Shown here: piece by piece, positions 17,181-26,745 of the stretch
How the letters are laid out: each line of letters starts with the position of its first letter
Numbering within the stretch: position 1 is the stretch's first letter
Source: Mariniphaga sediminis
Lineage (GTDB): Bacteria > Bacteroidota > Bacteroidia > Bacteroidales > Prolixibacteraceae
Direction: 5' to 3'
Assembly (NCBI RefSeq): GCF_003573545.1
Contig: NZ_QWET01000013.1
Coordinates: 1-64,000 of the forward strand
Length of the DNA stretch: 64,000 nucleotides
Made by a program: the position numbers and the translations under genes
Notes under the pieces: model-generated
Databases searched by the model: none
The model's input: the letters and a program-made list of their open reading frames with translations, nothing else
What the model was told of the DNA's origin: nothing

Positions 17181-18872
17181 TTAAAACCCGGCAGCCTGAC
17201 CGTCCTTTCTTGACTCCGAGGCGCCATAATATACTTTATTCTTACTATCCCAAAGAATAGCCTGATACCCGCCATAAGCCCCATAGCCAAAACCAATCCG
17301 GTGCCCTTTCTGCATCAGTTTACGAATGCTTTGGTATGAAAAACCTGATTCCAAAGTCACATTTCCGCCATCTGTCATTTTACTGCCCGTGGGCTTACTG
17401 GAACCGGTGTGCTGAATCCTGGGGGCATCGCCTGCTTCCTGCAGGTTCATCCCAAAGTCTATGATATTACAAATTATCTGAACATGTCCCTGCGGTTGCA
17501 TATCACCTCCCATAACACCAAAACTGATAAACGGCTTGCCGTCCTGAGTTATAAATGCCGGAATAATGGTATGGAACGGACGTTTGTGTGGCTCATACAC
17601 ATTAAAGTGCCCTTCCTCTAAAGAAAACAGTTCGCCCCGATCCTGCAAAATAAACCCCAGCTTCCCGGGAGTCATTCCGGAACCCAACCCCCTAAAATTA
17701 CTTTGAATGAGCGAAACCATGTTTCCTTCCTTATCGGCCGTAGTCAGGTAAATGGTATTCCCGCGCTCCATTTCCCATGCCGGGTACGTGTTGGCCGCCC
17801 GGTCCGGGTTAATCATCCCGGCTTGTTTTTTTCCATATTCTTTGGAAATAAGTTCTTCGATGGGCAAATTGTTAAAATCCGGGTCGGAATAATATTTGGC
17901 GCGATCTTCAAACGCCAGTTTTTTCGCCTCTATAAAAAGATGCATATATTCCGGCGACCCAAACCCCATTTCTGCAATGTCATAATTTTCAAGAATGTTA
18001 AGCATTTGCAGCACCGCAGTTCCCTGGCCGTTGGGTGGAAGCTCCCACACATCGTATCCGCGGTAGTTTACCGAAACTGGGTCCACCCACTCAGAAGTGT
18101 GATCTTCAAAGTCTTTCATACTCAGAAAGCCACCCTGCTCCTGCACATATTTTACGATCTTTTGTGCTATTTCGCCCTTATAAAAAACATCACGACCTTC
18201 GCGGGCAATATGCTCCAAAGTACCTGCCAGAAAAGGATTTTTGAAAATTTCTCCTTTCCCCGGAGCTTTTCCGCCGGGCATAAAAACTTCGGCAAAGCCA
18301 GGGTATTCCTTCAGTATCTCAGCATTCCTCTGCCAGGCGTAGGCAATCACCTCTGAAAGCGGGAAGCCATCACGGGCGTACTGAATGGCAGGTGAAAAAA
18401 TTTTTTCCATCGGAAGGGTTCCAAATTTAGTGTGCAACTCAAACCACCCGTCCACACAACCAGGCACCGACACAGGAAGCGGTCCAAATGCAGGAATTTT
18501 CTCGTAGTTATTTTCCTTAAAATACTCAAGTGTAAGATCGTATGGCGATCGTCCGCTGGCATTCAGCCCATACAACCTTTGGGTTTTGGCATCCCACACA
18601 ATAGCAAACAAGTCGCCGCCCATTCCACAGCCGGTGGGCTCAACAAGCCCCAGCACAGCATTAGCTGCAATGGCAGCATCAACAGCATTCCCGCCTGACT
18701 TTAAAATATCGATTGCAACCTGGGTAGCTAATGGCTGACTGGTGCAGGCCATTCCGTTTTGGGCAATTACTTCGCTGCGGGTGGCAAAATCCCTACCTGT
18801 AACCCGATCCTGTGCAACAAGCTGGAAAGTTGTCCAAAACAAAACCATAACAGAAACGGAAATTCTTTTCAT
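17181..18872 (-). CDS. ggt: Gamma-glutamyltransferase
   Basis: A 563-residue periplasmic or secreted enzyme that cleaves gamma-glutamyl bonds of glutathione and related compounds. It has a signal peptide (VLFWTTFQLVAQ) and the family motifs GMACTSQPLATQVAIDILKSGGNAVDAAIAANAVLGLVEP near the start and the autoprocessing/nucleophile site in GNTIYLTTADKEGN, where the first Thr aligns with the catalytic Thr of Escherichia coli GGT. The substrate-binding PGKLGFILQDRG and GVMGGDMQPQGHVQ segments follow. Length is normal and the reading frame intact. It is convergent with the small envelope protein gene. Confidence 0.94.
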   Translation of the reverse strand: MKRISVSVMVLFWTTFQLVAQDRVTGRDFATRSEVIAQNGMACTSQPLATQVAIDILKSGGNAVDAAIAANAVLGLVEPTGCGMGGDLFAIVWDAKTQRLYGLNASGRSPYDLTLEYFKENNYEKIPAFGPLPVSVPGCVDGWFELHTKFGTLPMEKIFSPAIQYARDGFPLSEVIAYAWQRNAEILKEYPGFAEVFMPGGKAPGKGEIFKNPFLAGTLEHIAREGRDVFYKGEIAQKIVKYVQEQGGFLSMKDFEDHTSEWVDPVSVNYRGYDVWELPPNGQGTAVLQMLNILENYDIAEMGFGSPEYMHLFIEAKKLAFEDRAKYYSDPDFNNLPIEELISKEYGKKQAGMINPDRAANTYPAWEMERGNTIYLTTADKEGNMVSLIQSNFRGLGSGMTPGKLGFILQDRGELFSLEEGHFNVYEPHKRPFHTIIPAFITQDGKPFISFGVMGGDMQPQGHVQIICNIIDFGMNLQEAGDAPRIQHTGSSKPTGSKMTDGGNVTLESGFSYQSIRKLMQKGHRIGFGYGAYGGYQAILWDSKNKVYYGASESRKDGQAAGF

Positions 18873-19063
18873 CAGATTTGATTTAGATTATTTCCTCTAA
18901 AATACGAAAACAGCTTCTTCCATCAAAAACGATGGTGTCCATTTAGATCAACAAAAACAAAATCCGGTCGGTATTTATCTCTTCTTTTATTAAATATTTA
19001 GAAGAGAAAGTTCATTGGTTGCTGCGTCTATCTATCATATTGATAATAAAATTTCAAAATGAC

Positions 19064-19095
19064 AAAAAAAATGCCCGCACATGGCAGGCATTTTC
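19064..19095 (-). terminator. Terminator of the PorT-like barrel gene
   Basis: On the minus strand AAAATGCC and GGCATTTT form an 8-bp stem with an 11-nt loop, followed by a long T-run. It lies just after the stop codon of the barrel gene. Confidence 0.75.
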
Positions 19096-19121
19096 TTAAT
19101 GGTTGGGTTTGTATTTTATAT

Positions 19122-19712
19122 TTAAAGAATTTTAAATCCGACAGTAATCATGAAGGTCTGGTTTTTCCCGTCGATATCCAGCGTGGGATGTTTATACAGT
19201 TCCCCTCCATGTTCCATACGGGCATCGATGAAAAAATTTGACACATCCACACCGATACCGTACTGGTAACCAAAATAATTATCTTCATAATACTGTTTAT
19301 TTAAAAGATCGTTACCATCAATTTTATTCGAAGTCATGACGCTGAACACCGGTCCGGCCATCACCCTGACATTGGCCATTCCTCCATTAATCACCTTCAC
19401 ACCCAGCAATACCGGAATATCAATGTTGTTATAATCGAACCGCCCGGCTCTTTCAGAAGGGGTGCCCTCTTCAAATACCTCGCCTCCTTTGGAACTAAAA
19501 TAAGCTTCAGGCTGCACATAAATCCTTCCCCAGCCAAGGCGGCCAAAGGCGCCAAAATGCGCTTTTACTATCGACTCAGAGTTATACTCACTTGCCCTAA
19601 ACGTAACTTTTGAATTGTTTATCCCGGCTTTGATACCTAAATCAAATGTTGGCTGGGCTACCAAAACAACCGAAGACATTAAAAAAAACGTGATAATAAT
19701 TAACTGTTTCAT
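19122..19712 (-). CDS. PorT-like outer-membrane beta-barrel protein
   Basis: A 196-residue protein with a signal peptide (MKQLIIITFFLMSSVVLVAQ) and the layout of the outer-membrane beta-barrel domain common in Bacteroidota: FDLGIKAGINNSKVTF at the start of the barrel, GAFGRLGWGRIYVQPEAYFSSKGG in the second hairpin, and a final FMITVGFKIL strand. No function is known for most members. It has its own terminator. A promoter is not obvious on this strand. Confidence 0.82.
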   Translation of the reverse strand: MKQLIIITFFLMSSVVLVAQPTFDLGIKAGINNSKVTFRASEYNSESIVKAHFGAFGRLGWGRIYVQPEAYFSSKGGEVFEEGTPSERAGRFDYNNIDIPVLLGVKVINGGMANVRVMAGPVFSVMTSNKIDGNDLLNKQYYEDNYFGYQYGIGVDVSNFFIDARMEHGGELYKHPTLDIDGKNQTFMITVGFKIL

Positions 19713-20046
19713 GGCATAAAATTTTATTCTAAACGTTCACATTATCTATCTAAGTATAATTTCCCGGCATTTTTTCTGCCTGCGTGAAACGTTCTCTGTT
19801 TTACTGCCCGTAACCCAATTATTATGCCAACCCGTTTTTCTTCTGCTCGTAACAGGCCTTAAATGAAGCCTTACTTTTGCATCACTGAAAAGAGTATGTC
19901 TCCTCCTGGTTAAAAGGTTTGGAAAAAATATGTTTCCTTCCAAAATATATAATAACATGCAGGCATTACCCCAAAATATTGAAAGTTTATAAGGCTGGTT
20001 TGCAAAGCAATAATTTGTATATTGGCAGGAATAAAAAACCACAGAA
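19713..20046. other. Intergenic gap between divergent genes
   Basis: This 334-bp stretch has no credible gene. It holds a TACTTTTG box (19872-19879) facing the NIPSNAP gene, which would give a 5' leader of about 160 nt. Two similar CGTAAC-containing segments (CTGCCCGTAAC near 19804 and CTGCTCGTAAC near 19843) lie between the box and the barrel gene and could be protein-binding direct repeats. Confidence 0.4.
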
Positions 20047-20823
20047 ATGGAAAGAAGATCGTTTTTGAAAAAATCGGCAGCATTTGCAGGAACGGCAGTT
20101 GTATCAAGCAATTTAAGCGCCCGTAATATTCCTGCTGAAGAAAAAAACCTGTATGAACTGAAGGTGTATCAATTCGCCCGGAGAGGCGGAATCAGTCAGT
20201 TGAAAGAGTATTACACACAGGCTGTGATTCCTTTCCTTAACAGCAGAGGGGCAACAGTTGGCGCCTTTGGTGAATACAGCATGGAAGAGCCTCCACGGGT
20301 ATACATTCTACACATCCACAAAAGCCCTTCCGATTACTGGAATACCGTTCAGGAAATGAAAACCAGCAAAACCTACCTCGAAGCGGCAAAGAGTTATTTC
20401 GATCTTCCTGCCAACCAACCGGTTTTTGAACGGCATGAAACTTTTTTAATGGATGCATTCAAGAGCATTCCCCAATTTAAAATGCCGGCCAAAAACCGGG
20501 GGTTGTTCGAGCTACGCACCTATGAAAGTTATAACGAAGATGCATTCAGGCGAAAAGTGAAAATGTTCGATACAGAAGAACTGCCGCTTTTTGAAAAAGT
20601 AGGACTGCATCCCGTATTCTTTGGAGAAATTCTGGCCGGAAGATTTATGCCGGCACTCATGTACATGCTGTGGTTTAAAGGCATGGAAGAGCGGGATGCC
20701 AACTGGGATAAATTCCGTGAAAGCGACGAATGGAATGTTATGCGGGTAAAAGAGGAATACGCAGACACCGTGAGTAAAGTAAAAAAGATATTTCTTACCC
20801 CTCTGGAATTTAGCCAGGTTTAA
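20047..20823 (+). CDS. NIPSNAP family protein with Tat-type signal
   Basis: A 258-residue protein with an N-terminal twin-arginine signal (MERRSFLKKSAAFAGTAVVSSNLSA), so exported folded. Two ferredoxin-like NIPSNAP repeats follow: LYELKVYQFARRGGISQLKEYYTQAVIPFLNSRG from about residue 37, and GLFELRTYESYNEDAFRRKVKMF from about 150. NIPSNAP proteins have unknown biochemical roles; in Bacteroidota, exported versions often accompany sugar oxidoreductases. The giant CHU_C protein starts 28 bp downstream and may be co-transcribed. Confidence 0.87.
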   Translation: MERRSFLKKSAAFAGTAVVSSNLSARNIPAEEKNLYELKVYQFARRGGISQLKEYYTQAVIPFLNSRGATVGAFGEYSMEEPPRVYILHIHKSPSDYWNTVQEMKTSKTYLEAAKSYFDLPANQPVFERHETFLMDAFKSIPQFKMPAKNRGLFELRTYESYNEDAFRRKVKMFDTEELPLFEKVGLHPVFFGEILAGRFMPALMYMLWFKGMEERDANWDKFRESDEWNVMRVKEEYADTVSKVKKIFLTPLEFSQV

Positions 20824-20850
20824 ACTTTTACCAGCGAGGCAAATTAAGTA

Positions 20851-23800
20851 TTGAAGAGGGTTTTCTTATTTATAGTATTTTTTAGTTTGGCAGCCAGCCT
20901 ATTGGCGCAGGATGATCTTTGCCGTAAATCAACAGAAGGCACGGAGTTTTGGTTCGGCTTCATGGAAAGCAGGAACTACCATAATCAGCATTTTGTTGAA
21001 ATTACGGTAACAGCGCGTGAAACCACAAATTTCCAGGTTTTTACTGGGAAAGATGAAACGCAGTTTAACGGAACATATACTGTTCAGGCAAATAACAGAG
21101 TCCGTATTGAAATCCCCTGGCAACTGGTTGAAGCGACCGGCTCTGAGGAGATACAAGACAAAGGAATTCGACTGGTTTCGGAAAAGTCGGTAAATGTATA
21201 TGCACTGAACTGGGATCGAAACTCAGCAGACGTTGCAGTGATCTACCCGGTAGCTTCGCTGGGCAACGAATACTTTGCAATATGCTATGAACCGCACATT
21301 CATGAAAATAATGGTAATTACGGCAATGGAAGAAACAGCCAGTTTCTGATTGTTGCCACAACCGACTTAACTAAGGTGCTGATTGTTCCTTCCAAAGTGA
21401 CAGATAAACAGGTAAGCGCTGGCGACACCATTGAAGTTGTACTGAATAAAGGGGAAGTATTTCAGGTGCAATCTATGAACCGCGACAACCTTCCTGGGCA
21501 GGGAGACTTAACCGGAAGTTACATTCTAGCTGATAAACCGGTGGCATTTTATTCCGGTTCTCTTGCAACTACGGTTCCTGCACAGACAGGGGTTTCGGCA
21601 TGGGATCATTTGTATGAACAAATTCCCCCCATCCATTCCTGGGGCCGGGAATACTATGTTGTTCCCCTAAAATCGCGTGAGCAGGATCTATACCGCATCA
21701 TGGCCGCACACGACAATACGATTGTTTATATTGATGGGCTTTCCCCTTTTGAATTAAACCGCGGAGAGTTTAAGGAACTGGTTCTTTATCACAATCAGCC
21801 CAAAAGAATATTCTCCGAAAAACCGCTTCTGGTGGTTCAATACAGTCAGTCACAATCGGTTGACAAAGAATACACTGGAGGTAACGGAGACCCGTTTATG
21901 ATTGTTCTGAGTTCTGTTACGCAGTCAAAAAATGATGTCACTTTTGTTGCATACGACTCGGATCAGATTCAAAAATACTATGTAAATATTGTTACACTAA
22001 CCGAAGAAACCGGCAATATTTTATTTGACGGAGACCACATCCAAAACGAGTTTACACCATTTTCCGGAAGTAATTATTCATGGGCACAACTTTCGATCGG
22101 ACCGGGAACTTACCGGATTTTCAATACGAAGGAAGATCGTGGTTTCCTTGCCTATGTTTACGGATTTGGAGGGGTTGAGTCGTATGGCTATGGGGTTGGA
22201 TTCAATCTCAATCTGGTACTTGATCTTGGTAAAAGTATCGATTTCAACGGAGACACCCTCCTACTCTGCCACGGCGATTCACGGACACTTGACGCAGGCC
22301 CTTATTTCGACACGTACACCTGGAATACAGGAGATTCCGGACAAACATTAACCGTAAACCAACCCGGAAGGTATCGTGTAAAAGTGACGACTATAGACGG
22401 GTGCGAACTGGAAGATTCCATATACCTTTATGTCAGCCACCCGGAAACAGAGCTGGGTATTGAAACCGATCAAGGGTGCGAACCTTACTCCGTAGAACTT
22501 GATGCCAACGATGGGTTTACCGGTTACCTGTGGCAAAATGAACAGGGCGATACCCTTTCTACCTTCCAAAAATTTACCGCGGCGCAAACGGGTGAATTCC
22601 GCGTTACCGTTTGGGATCAGTACGGCTGTCCTGCCCGGGACACCATGCAGATGGAGGTTTTTCCGGTTCCCGGCACAGAAATATCCGGCCCGGCGCTGGT
22701 GTGCGGAGAAAAATCAGCACACCTTTCAGTTTCAATTTCCGGAGCTCCTAAATCTGTATGGAATTACCCAGGCAGTTTTGAATGGAATACAGACAAAGCT
22801 TCACCCCTTATATTTTCCAATGAATCCCACACTTCTGTAAATATTGAAGCAAAAGAATGGGGCAGTTACAAAGTATACTACCAGCTTAAAACAACTGACG
22901 GATGTATAAAAAGAGACACCTTTTTTATCCGGTTCCATCCGCAACCCAATTCTGATTTTACTTTTGAAAACGATGAAAAATGTGAAGGTTACAGTAAAAA
23001 GCTGCGCTTTAGCGGAGCGGCAACTGACAGTGCCACTTTTTTCTGGGATTTGGATGGCTGTCGGTTCGTTGACACCTTGGGGTGGCAGAATTACCAGGTT
23101 TCATTGGGAGCCTTTCTCGAAAATCCACCTCACATCAGTCTTTTTATTAACGACAACGGCTGTTACAGCGACACGACAATAAAACCATTGGGAGCCAAAC
23201 CCAACTTTACAATGATGGCAAGTCCAACCCGTGGTTGCGATGAGCTGACCGTCGGGTTCTCGGGCAAACTCCTGGTAGAAGACAACGTTGAATTCAACTG
23301 GGAATTTGACGACGGCACATCCTCGCAAAACCAGAATGTAACAAAATATTATACGGAAACCGGATTTTACAGCGCAAGCCTGACCATCACCAATCCTGTC
23401 ACGCAGTGTCAGAACAGCTTTACTATCGACAGTATGGTGAAGGTATTCCCAACACCTGTTGCCACAATATCTGCCGACCCCAGGTTTTGTTATACCGATT
23501 CCATCCTCATTTATTATCCGCAAAATACCGACTCTTCCTTTTGTTCCTGGGAATTTGACGGCATGTACCAAACCGGTACGGGAAACGATTCCATCAACGT
23601 AATCATTGAAAAACCAGTTGGTACAGTCAGGCTGGTAGTAAACGAATTCGGGTGCCTGAGCAATCCGCTGGAAATGCAACTGAAACGGAAACCACATTTC
23701 GATTTTTCCGCAGAGCATTTAGAAGATTGCCAGCCTTTTGTCACAGAAGTTTTTGCTGATCCTGAAGATGAGCACCTTGATTTTTATTGGATTGCCGACA

Positions 23801-24468
23801 GTATCTCCTCTGCCACCGGACAATCAGGCCTCATTGTTTTTCCTGATTCAGGAAGATTTGATGTGGGTTTAATTACCATTTCTTCAGAAACCGGATGCAC
23901 CGACACACTCATCAAAGAGGACTGGATTTGGGTTCATCCCAAACCTGAAGCCGTCTTTGATGTGGACTATCCTGTTGCCTTAATAGAAAATGCCCGTATT
24001 ACATTTACCAATCAATCAGAAAGCGCCGATATTTTCTTCTGGAATTTTGGCGATGGGAACTCGTCCTCAGGTCGGGATGCTGTCCATACCTACACCGAAT
24101 TGGGCGAATACACCTCATCCCTTTTCGCAGAATCGGAATATGGCTGTAAAGACACTACCGCCACACTGATCACAATACTCCCCTTTTCCGTTTATACTCC
24201 CAATGCATTTCGTCCGGACAGTCCCATCGAAAAAAACCGGACCTTCATGCCGGTTGGCGCCGGTGCCGACCTTTCGCGCTTCAAGCTGGAAATTTTTGAC
24301 CGAAACGGGCACCGGGTATTTCAAACCCATTCGCCCGAAGAAGCATGGGATGGAACCACACCCAACGGAAGCCCCGCCCCCATGGGAAATTACGTGTGGA
24401 TTTCCCGCTATTTCGACATCCAGGGTTTTAAACACGAACAAAAAGGACAGGTTCTTTTAATCCGGTAA
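20851..24468 (+). CDS. Giant surface protein: IgGFc-binding-like domain, PKD repeats, type IX sorting domain
   Basis: A 1205-residue secreted protein. It starts with a good signal peptide (KRVFLFIVFFSLAASLLAQ) whose only available start is TTG at 20851. Residues about 25-440 resemble the IgGFc-binding N-terminal domain (GTEFWFGFMESRNY, VYALNWDRNSADVAVIYPVASLGNEYF). Several PKD-like domains follow (for example VEFNWEFDDGTSSQNQNVTKYYTETGFYSASLTI and DIFFWNFGDGNSSSGRDAVHTYTELGEY). The end (VYTPNAFRPDSP...FKLEIFDRNGHRVFQT...WDGTTPNG) is the CHU_C / gliding-motility C-terminal sorting domain for type IX secretion. It is convergent with a PorP/SprF gene 10 bp away. A surface adhesin is likely. Confidence 0.88.
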   Translation: MKRVFLFIVFFSLAASLLAQDDLCRKSTEGTEFWFGFMESRNYHNQHFVEITVTARETTNFQVFTGKDETQFNGTYTVQANNRVRIEIPWQLVEATGSEEIQDKGIRLVSEKSVNVYALNWDRNSADVAVIYPVASLGNEYFAICYEPHIHENNGNYGNGRNSQFLIVATTDLTKVLIVPSKVTDKQVSAGDTIEVVLNKGEVFQVQSMNRDNLPGQGDLTGSYILADKPVAFYSGSLATTVPAQTGVSAWDHLYEQIPPIHSWGREYYVVPLKSREQDLYRIMAAHDNTIVYIDGLSPFELNRGEFKELVLYHNQPKRIFSEKPLLVVQYSQSQSVDKEYTGGNGDPFMIVLSSVTQSKNDVTFVAYDSDQIQKYYVNIVTLTEETGNILFDGDHIQNEFTPFSGSNYSWAQLSIGPGTYRIFNTKEDRGFLAYVYGFGGVESYGYGVGFNLNLVLDLGKSIDFNGDTLLLCHGDSRTLDAGPYFDTYTWNTGDSGQTLTVNQPGRYRVKVTTIDGCELEDSIYLYVSHPETELGIETDQGCEPYSVELDANDGFTGYLWQNEQGDTLSTFQKFTAAQTGEFRVTVWDQYGCPARDTMQMEVFPVPGTEISGPALVCGEKSAHLSVSISGAPKSVWNYPGSFEWNTDKASPLIFSNESHTSVNIEAKEWGSYKVYYQLKTTDGCIKRDTFFIRFHPQPNSDFTFENDEKCEGYSKKLRFSGAATDSATFFWDLDGCRFVDTLGWQNYQVSLGAFLENPPHISLFINDNGCYSDTTIKPLGAKPNFTMMASPTRGCDELTVGFSGKLLVEDNVEFNWEFDDGTSSQNQNVTKYYTETGFYSASLTITNPVTQCQNSFTIDSMVKVFPTPVATISADPRFCYTDSILIYYPQNTDSSFCSWEFDGMYQTGTGNDSINVIIEKPVGTVRLVVNEFGCLSNPLEMQLKRKPHFDFSAEHLEDCQPFVTEVFADPEDEHLDFYWIADSISSATGQSGLIVFPDSGRFDVGLITISSETGCTDTLIKEDWIWVHPKPEAVFDVDYPVALIENARITFTNQSESADIFFWNFGDGNSSSGRDAVHTYTELGEYTSSLFAESEYGCKDTTATLITILPFSVYTPNAFRPDSPIEKNRTFMPVGAGADLSRFKLEIFDRNGHRVFQTHSPEEAWDGTTPNGSPAPMGNYVWISRYFDIQGFKHEQKGQVLLIR

Positions 24469-24478
24469 GTTAGAAAAA

Positions 24479-25501
24479 TCACTGAAACCCGAATTTGTCG
24501 TCATGAACCTGGTGAAAAGGAAGGTAGCTCCCCAGATCAATCTCTTTAAATAGAAAAACCAGGCTGATTTCACTTGTACCACCTGCTTCTCCGTAAACTC
24601 CGGAAACAGCCATATCGTAAGTATAAGTTAACTGCCAGTTCTTTTTCATGAACCCCGCAAGGAGAATCAAGGCATCGTACTTCAGCCCAAAATTTTGCCG
24701 GAACCATGTACCGGTTGTAACCCCCCATTTCGAAACCAAAAGCCCGTAATTCATCTGTCCTGAATTTCCCTGATATTGCATAATCATTTGCGGGGAAATA
24801 TCAAATTTTTTCCGATGCTGCCCATTAAGGTAAACCGGAAGCCGGGCTCCCAGATGAGCAGTATATTTACGATAGAGTTTATTACTATCGTCCTCTTTGC
24901 TGGTGTAAAACGACTGGCGCGGTTCTGCCAGATGGTGTGCCGCAACGCCTCCAAAAAATCGTTGACTGTAGAGCAAAACTCCGGTAGAAAAGTCGGCAAA
25001 GGAAAAACCGGCATCGGAAAAATATTCCAGCTCTCCCGAAATTCCATGGTTCCCAAAACTGGGGTCCACATTATCCGGAAAAACCAACTTGTTAACATCG
25101 AGGGAATGGCGCTTAAAGCCCGCCTGGATTCCCCCATGCATACGAAACCTTTCACTTAACTTTATAAAAACCGAGTAAACTGCGCTGGCCTCAATCGATC
25201 GGTAACTGTTACCGGCCTGCGCATCATTCAAAAGAAAAAAACCAACGCCTCCCTTCAATTTTTTCACCGGAAAATCAGCGGCAGCGCTATAAGTGTTGAA
25301 CGCATTGCTGAAACTGTGCCACTGGTTACGATACTGAAGCGCTATTCTTGGAACCTCCATCGAACCGGCAAAGGCAGGATTTAAATAAAGCGGGTTGGTA
25401 TAAAATTGAGAAAAAGACACATCCTGCCCGTGTGCACACAACACAGAAATCAGTAATAAGATTACAAACCTTATACGGACGGCAGACTTTTGGCTTTTCA
25501 T
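24479..25501 (-). CDS. PorP/SprF family type IX secretion membrane protein
   Basis: A 340-residue outer-membrane protein of the PorP/SprF family, which anchors or helps deliver CHU_C-tailed proteins through the type IX secretion system. The signal peptide is followed by the family signature DVSFSQFYTNPLYLNPAFAGS and QYRNQWHSFSNAFNTYSAAADFPVKKLKGGVGFFLLNDAQAG. The frame is open to a TTG at 25516; the ATG at 25501 is preferred. Genes of this family are commonly found beside their CHU_C client, and here the 1205-residue surface protein ends 10 bp away on the opposite strand. Confidence 0.92.
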   Translation of the reverse strand: MKSQKSAVRIRFVILLLISVLCAHGQDVSFSQFYTNPLYLNPAFAGSMEVPRIALQYRNQWHSFSNAFNTYSAAADFPVKKLKGGVGFFLLNDAQAGNSYRSIEASAVYSVFIKLSERFRMHGGIQAGFKRHSLDVNKLVFPDNVDPSFGNHGISGELEYFSDAGFSFADFSTGVLLYSQRFFGGVAAHHLAEPRQSFYTSKEDDSNKLYRKYTAHLGARLPVYLNGQHRKKFDISPQMIMQYQGNSGQMNYGLLVSKWGVTTGTWFRQNFGLKYDALILLAGFMKKNWQLTYTYDMAVSGVYGEAGGTSEISLVFLFKEIDLGSYLPFHQVHDDKFGFQ

Positions 25502-25565
25502 ACGGTTTTTTGACAACGCGTAAATATAACATTATACTGAAAGGCACATTCCCGTTTATTAACAT

Positions 25566-25573
25566 TATTTTTG
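25566..25573 (+). promoter_or_regulatory. -7 box for the alcohol dehydrogenase-like gene
   Basis: TATTTTTG matches TAnnTTTG and lies 28 bases before the ATG at 25602. Confidence 0.5.
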
Positions 25574-25601
25574 TATGAATTGAGACCGAAAAAACAGAAT
25601 A

Positions 25602-26639
25602 ATGAAAGCGCTTGTACTGGACGAATACAACCAATTGAATTACCGTGATTTTCCCGAACCGGAAATACATTCCGGAGAGGTTTTAATAGAAATTAAAGCA
25701 TGCGGAATATGTGGCAGTGACGTGCATGGAATGGATGGCAGCACCGGGCGCCGGAAACCACCGCTGGTAATGGGACATGAAGCGTCAGGTGTGATTATTG
25801 AAACGGGAAGTGATGTAAAAAACTGGAAAACCGGTGATCGTGTAACCTTTGACTCCACTGTTTACCCGCTCAACGACTGGTTCACACTGAAAGGGCATTA
25901 TAACCTGAGCAACAACCGGCAGGTACTGGGAGTCTCGCCCGGAGAATACCGCCGTCACGGGGCTTTTGCTGAAAGGCTGGCCGTACCCCAACATATTCTT
26001 CATCGCATTCCGGAGAATGTTTCGTTTGTGGAGGCTGCCATGGTTGAACCCATTGCAGTGGCTGCCCATGCCGTGAATGTTTCCGGGCTGAAACCCGGCA
26101 ACAGTGCGATGGTTGCCGGCGCAGGAATGGTAGGGGTTTTTGTGGTCCAACTGCTCAAACTTTTTGGCGCCAACCCGGTGGTTGTTATCGATATCGACCA
26201 TAAAAAACTCAAGCTGGCACATGAATTCGGTGCCGATTTTACTTTCAACCCAAAAGAAAAAGATATAGATGAACGTATCCTGCAACTTACCAAAAGCCGT
26301 GGTTTCGATCTGACTTTTGAGGTAGTAGGAATTACAGAAACCGTTCAAACCTGCATTACAAATACACGCAAAGGGGGTACTGTCGTTCTTGTTGGGAACC
26401 TCTCCCCGGAAATTCAGTTTCCGCTTCAAAAAGTGGTTACAAGTGAAATTACAGTGCAGGGAAGCTGCGCCATTAAAGGAGAATACGAGCTGGCGCTCGA
26501 CTTGCTGGCAGCAAAAAAAGTGGACGTTTCAAAACTGGTTTCTGCTGTAGCCCCGCTCTCCGAAGGAGCTGAATGGTTTAAGCGGCTTTACGAAAAAGAA
26601 CCTGGCCTCAATAAAGTGATACTTATCCCGGACAAATAG
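25602..26639 (+). CDS. Medium-chain (zinc) alcohol dehydrogenase lacking the structural zinc site
   Basis: A 345-residue MDR-family dehydrogenase, probably of a polyol or sugar. The catalytic zinc ligands are kept: Cys37 in CGICGSD, His59-Glu60 in GHEASG, and a later Glu. The NAD(P) fold has GAGMVG near residue 170 and an Asp at the end of the second strand (VVVIDID), favouring NAD. The lobe that normally holds the second, structural zinc is present, but its four cysteines are Pro89, Asp92, Thr95 and Ser103, in exact register with YCxxCxxCxxGxxNLC. It precedes a SUMF1-like lipoprotein gene and an oxidoreductase gene on the same strand. Confidence 0.88.
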   Translation: MKALVLDEYNQLNYRDFPEPEIHSGEVLIEIKACGICGSDVHGMDGSTGRRKPPLVMGHEASGVIIETGSDVKNWKTGDRVTFDSTVYPLNDWFTLKGHYNLSNNRQVLGVSPGEYRRHGAFAERLAVPQHILHRIPENVSFVEAAMVEPIAVAAHAVNVSGLKPGNSAMVAGAGMVGVFVVQLLKLFGANPVVVIDIDHKKLKLAHEFGADFTFNPKEKDIDERILQLTKSRGFDLTFEVVGITETVQTCITNTRKGGTVVLVGNLSPEIQFPLQKVVTSEITVQGSCAIKGEYELALDLLAAKKVDVSKLVSAVAPLSEGAEWFKRLYEKEPGLNKVILIPDK

Positions 26640-26745
26640 CCAAAAAATGCCGTATTTATTCGTTTATAAAATTACAAGGAATGTTCCCTTTCGTTTTGAA
26701 AACAAAATAAAAACGGCCATTTTTACCAAAGAATAATTTTCAGGA

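Noticed and set aside
19746-20111. Minus-strand frame of 121 codons in the gap before the NIPSNAP gene
   Set aside because: The translation is Cys/Phe-rich without family pattern, overlaps the NIPSNAP start and has no ribosome-binding site.
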